Shown in pieces: positions 63,958 to 64,000 of a stretch of DNA of 64,000 nt. The notes beneath the pieces are model-generated. The model had not been told where the DNA came from. It ran no database searches and was given only the letters and a program-made list of their open reading frames with translations. This DNA is from Heterocephalus glaber. Taxonomy: Eukaryota > Chordata > Mammalia > Rodentia > Bathyergidae. The translations under genes were made by a program, and so were the position numbers. The stretch covers positions 3,718,198 through 3,782,197 of the forward strand of contig NW_004624849.1 in assembly GCF_000247695.1 (NCBI RefSeq). The letters run 5' to 3'. How positions within the stretch are numbered: the first letter of the stretch is position 1; every line of letters begins with the position of its first letter.

Positions 63958-64000
63958 AGTATCCAGGTGTAGTGATGCATTACTGTTATCCCAGCTCTCT
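63958..64000 (+). mobile_element. B1-type SINE, cut by the window edge
   Basis: 'atccaggtgtagtgatgcat tactgttatcccagctctct' is the first third of a sense B1. Confidence 0.65.

Noticed and set aside
1..64000. CRISPR array, operon, phage or other prokaryotic system
   Set aside because: No regularly spaced direct repeats, no operon-like gene packing and no long coding frames. The repeat families are mammalian.

Overview
The window is mammalian nuclear DNA, most probably from a non-murid rodent. The evidence is the repeat content: dozens of short tRNA-derived ID-type SINEs with an intact A box (tagctcagtgg) and B box (gttcgatcc), B1/7SL-type SINEs, and B1+ID composites, all with poly-A or poly-T tails. 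L1 elements with polypurine 3' ends, MIR, L2 and old DNA transposons are also present. The B1-ID composites and the B1 copies with a repeated 'agtgagttcaaggccagcctgaact' block recall squirrel-related and castorimorph rodents. A beaver or relative is my best guess, but the sequence alone does not prove it. There are no bacterial or phage features and no CRISPR array. One run of 100 Ns (24989-25088) marks an assembly gap.

I found no open reading frame that I can assign to a known protein. The longest frames are 200-235 codons, which is unremarkable for GC-rich or repeat DNA, and most begin at non-ATG codons. The window reads as intergenic or intronic DNA with two CpG-island promoters and one non-island promoter candidate.

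Layout. 1-9.4 kb: SINE-rich, with an antisense L1 remnant, L2 and the first hAT element. 9.4-22.4 kb: largely unique, with a second hAT copy and a small CpG island at about 18.4-18.8 kb that has candidate first exons on both strands. 22.4-28 kb: an antisense L1, a TIR-bounded DNA transposon and a dense ID cluster containing the gap. 28.7-31.4 kb: a nearly SINE-free block with a 2 kb CpG island, two perfect CRE sites, a CTCF-like site, a four-tract G-quadruplex motif and a strong minus-strand splice donor. 31.4-42 kb: L2, MIR, ID and B1, plus a 60-bp inverted repeat. 42.1-45.2 kb: SINE-poor, with CCAAT box, perfect RFX X-box, TATA-like element and GAG|GTAAGT donor in promoter order. 45-64 kb: several L1 copies broken up by nested SINEs, a third hAT copy, a MaLR-type LTR and more old DNA transposons.

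The strongest content is the transposon record: perfect 15-17 bp target-site duplications around many ID insertions, two cases where successive IDs used the same target, and three copies of one hAT family with matching terminal inverted repeats. The regulatory candidates are motif-based and need transcript or conservation data.
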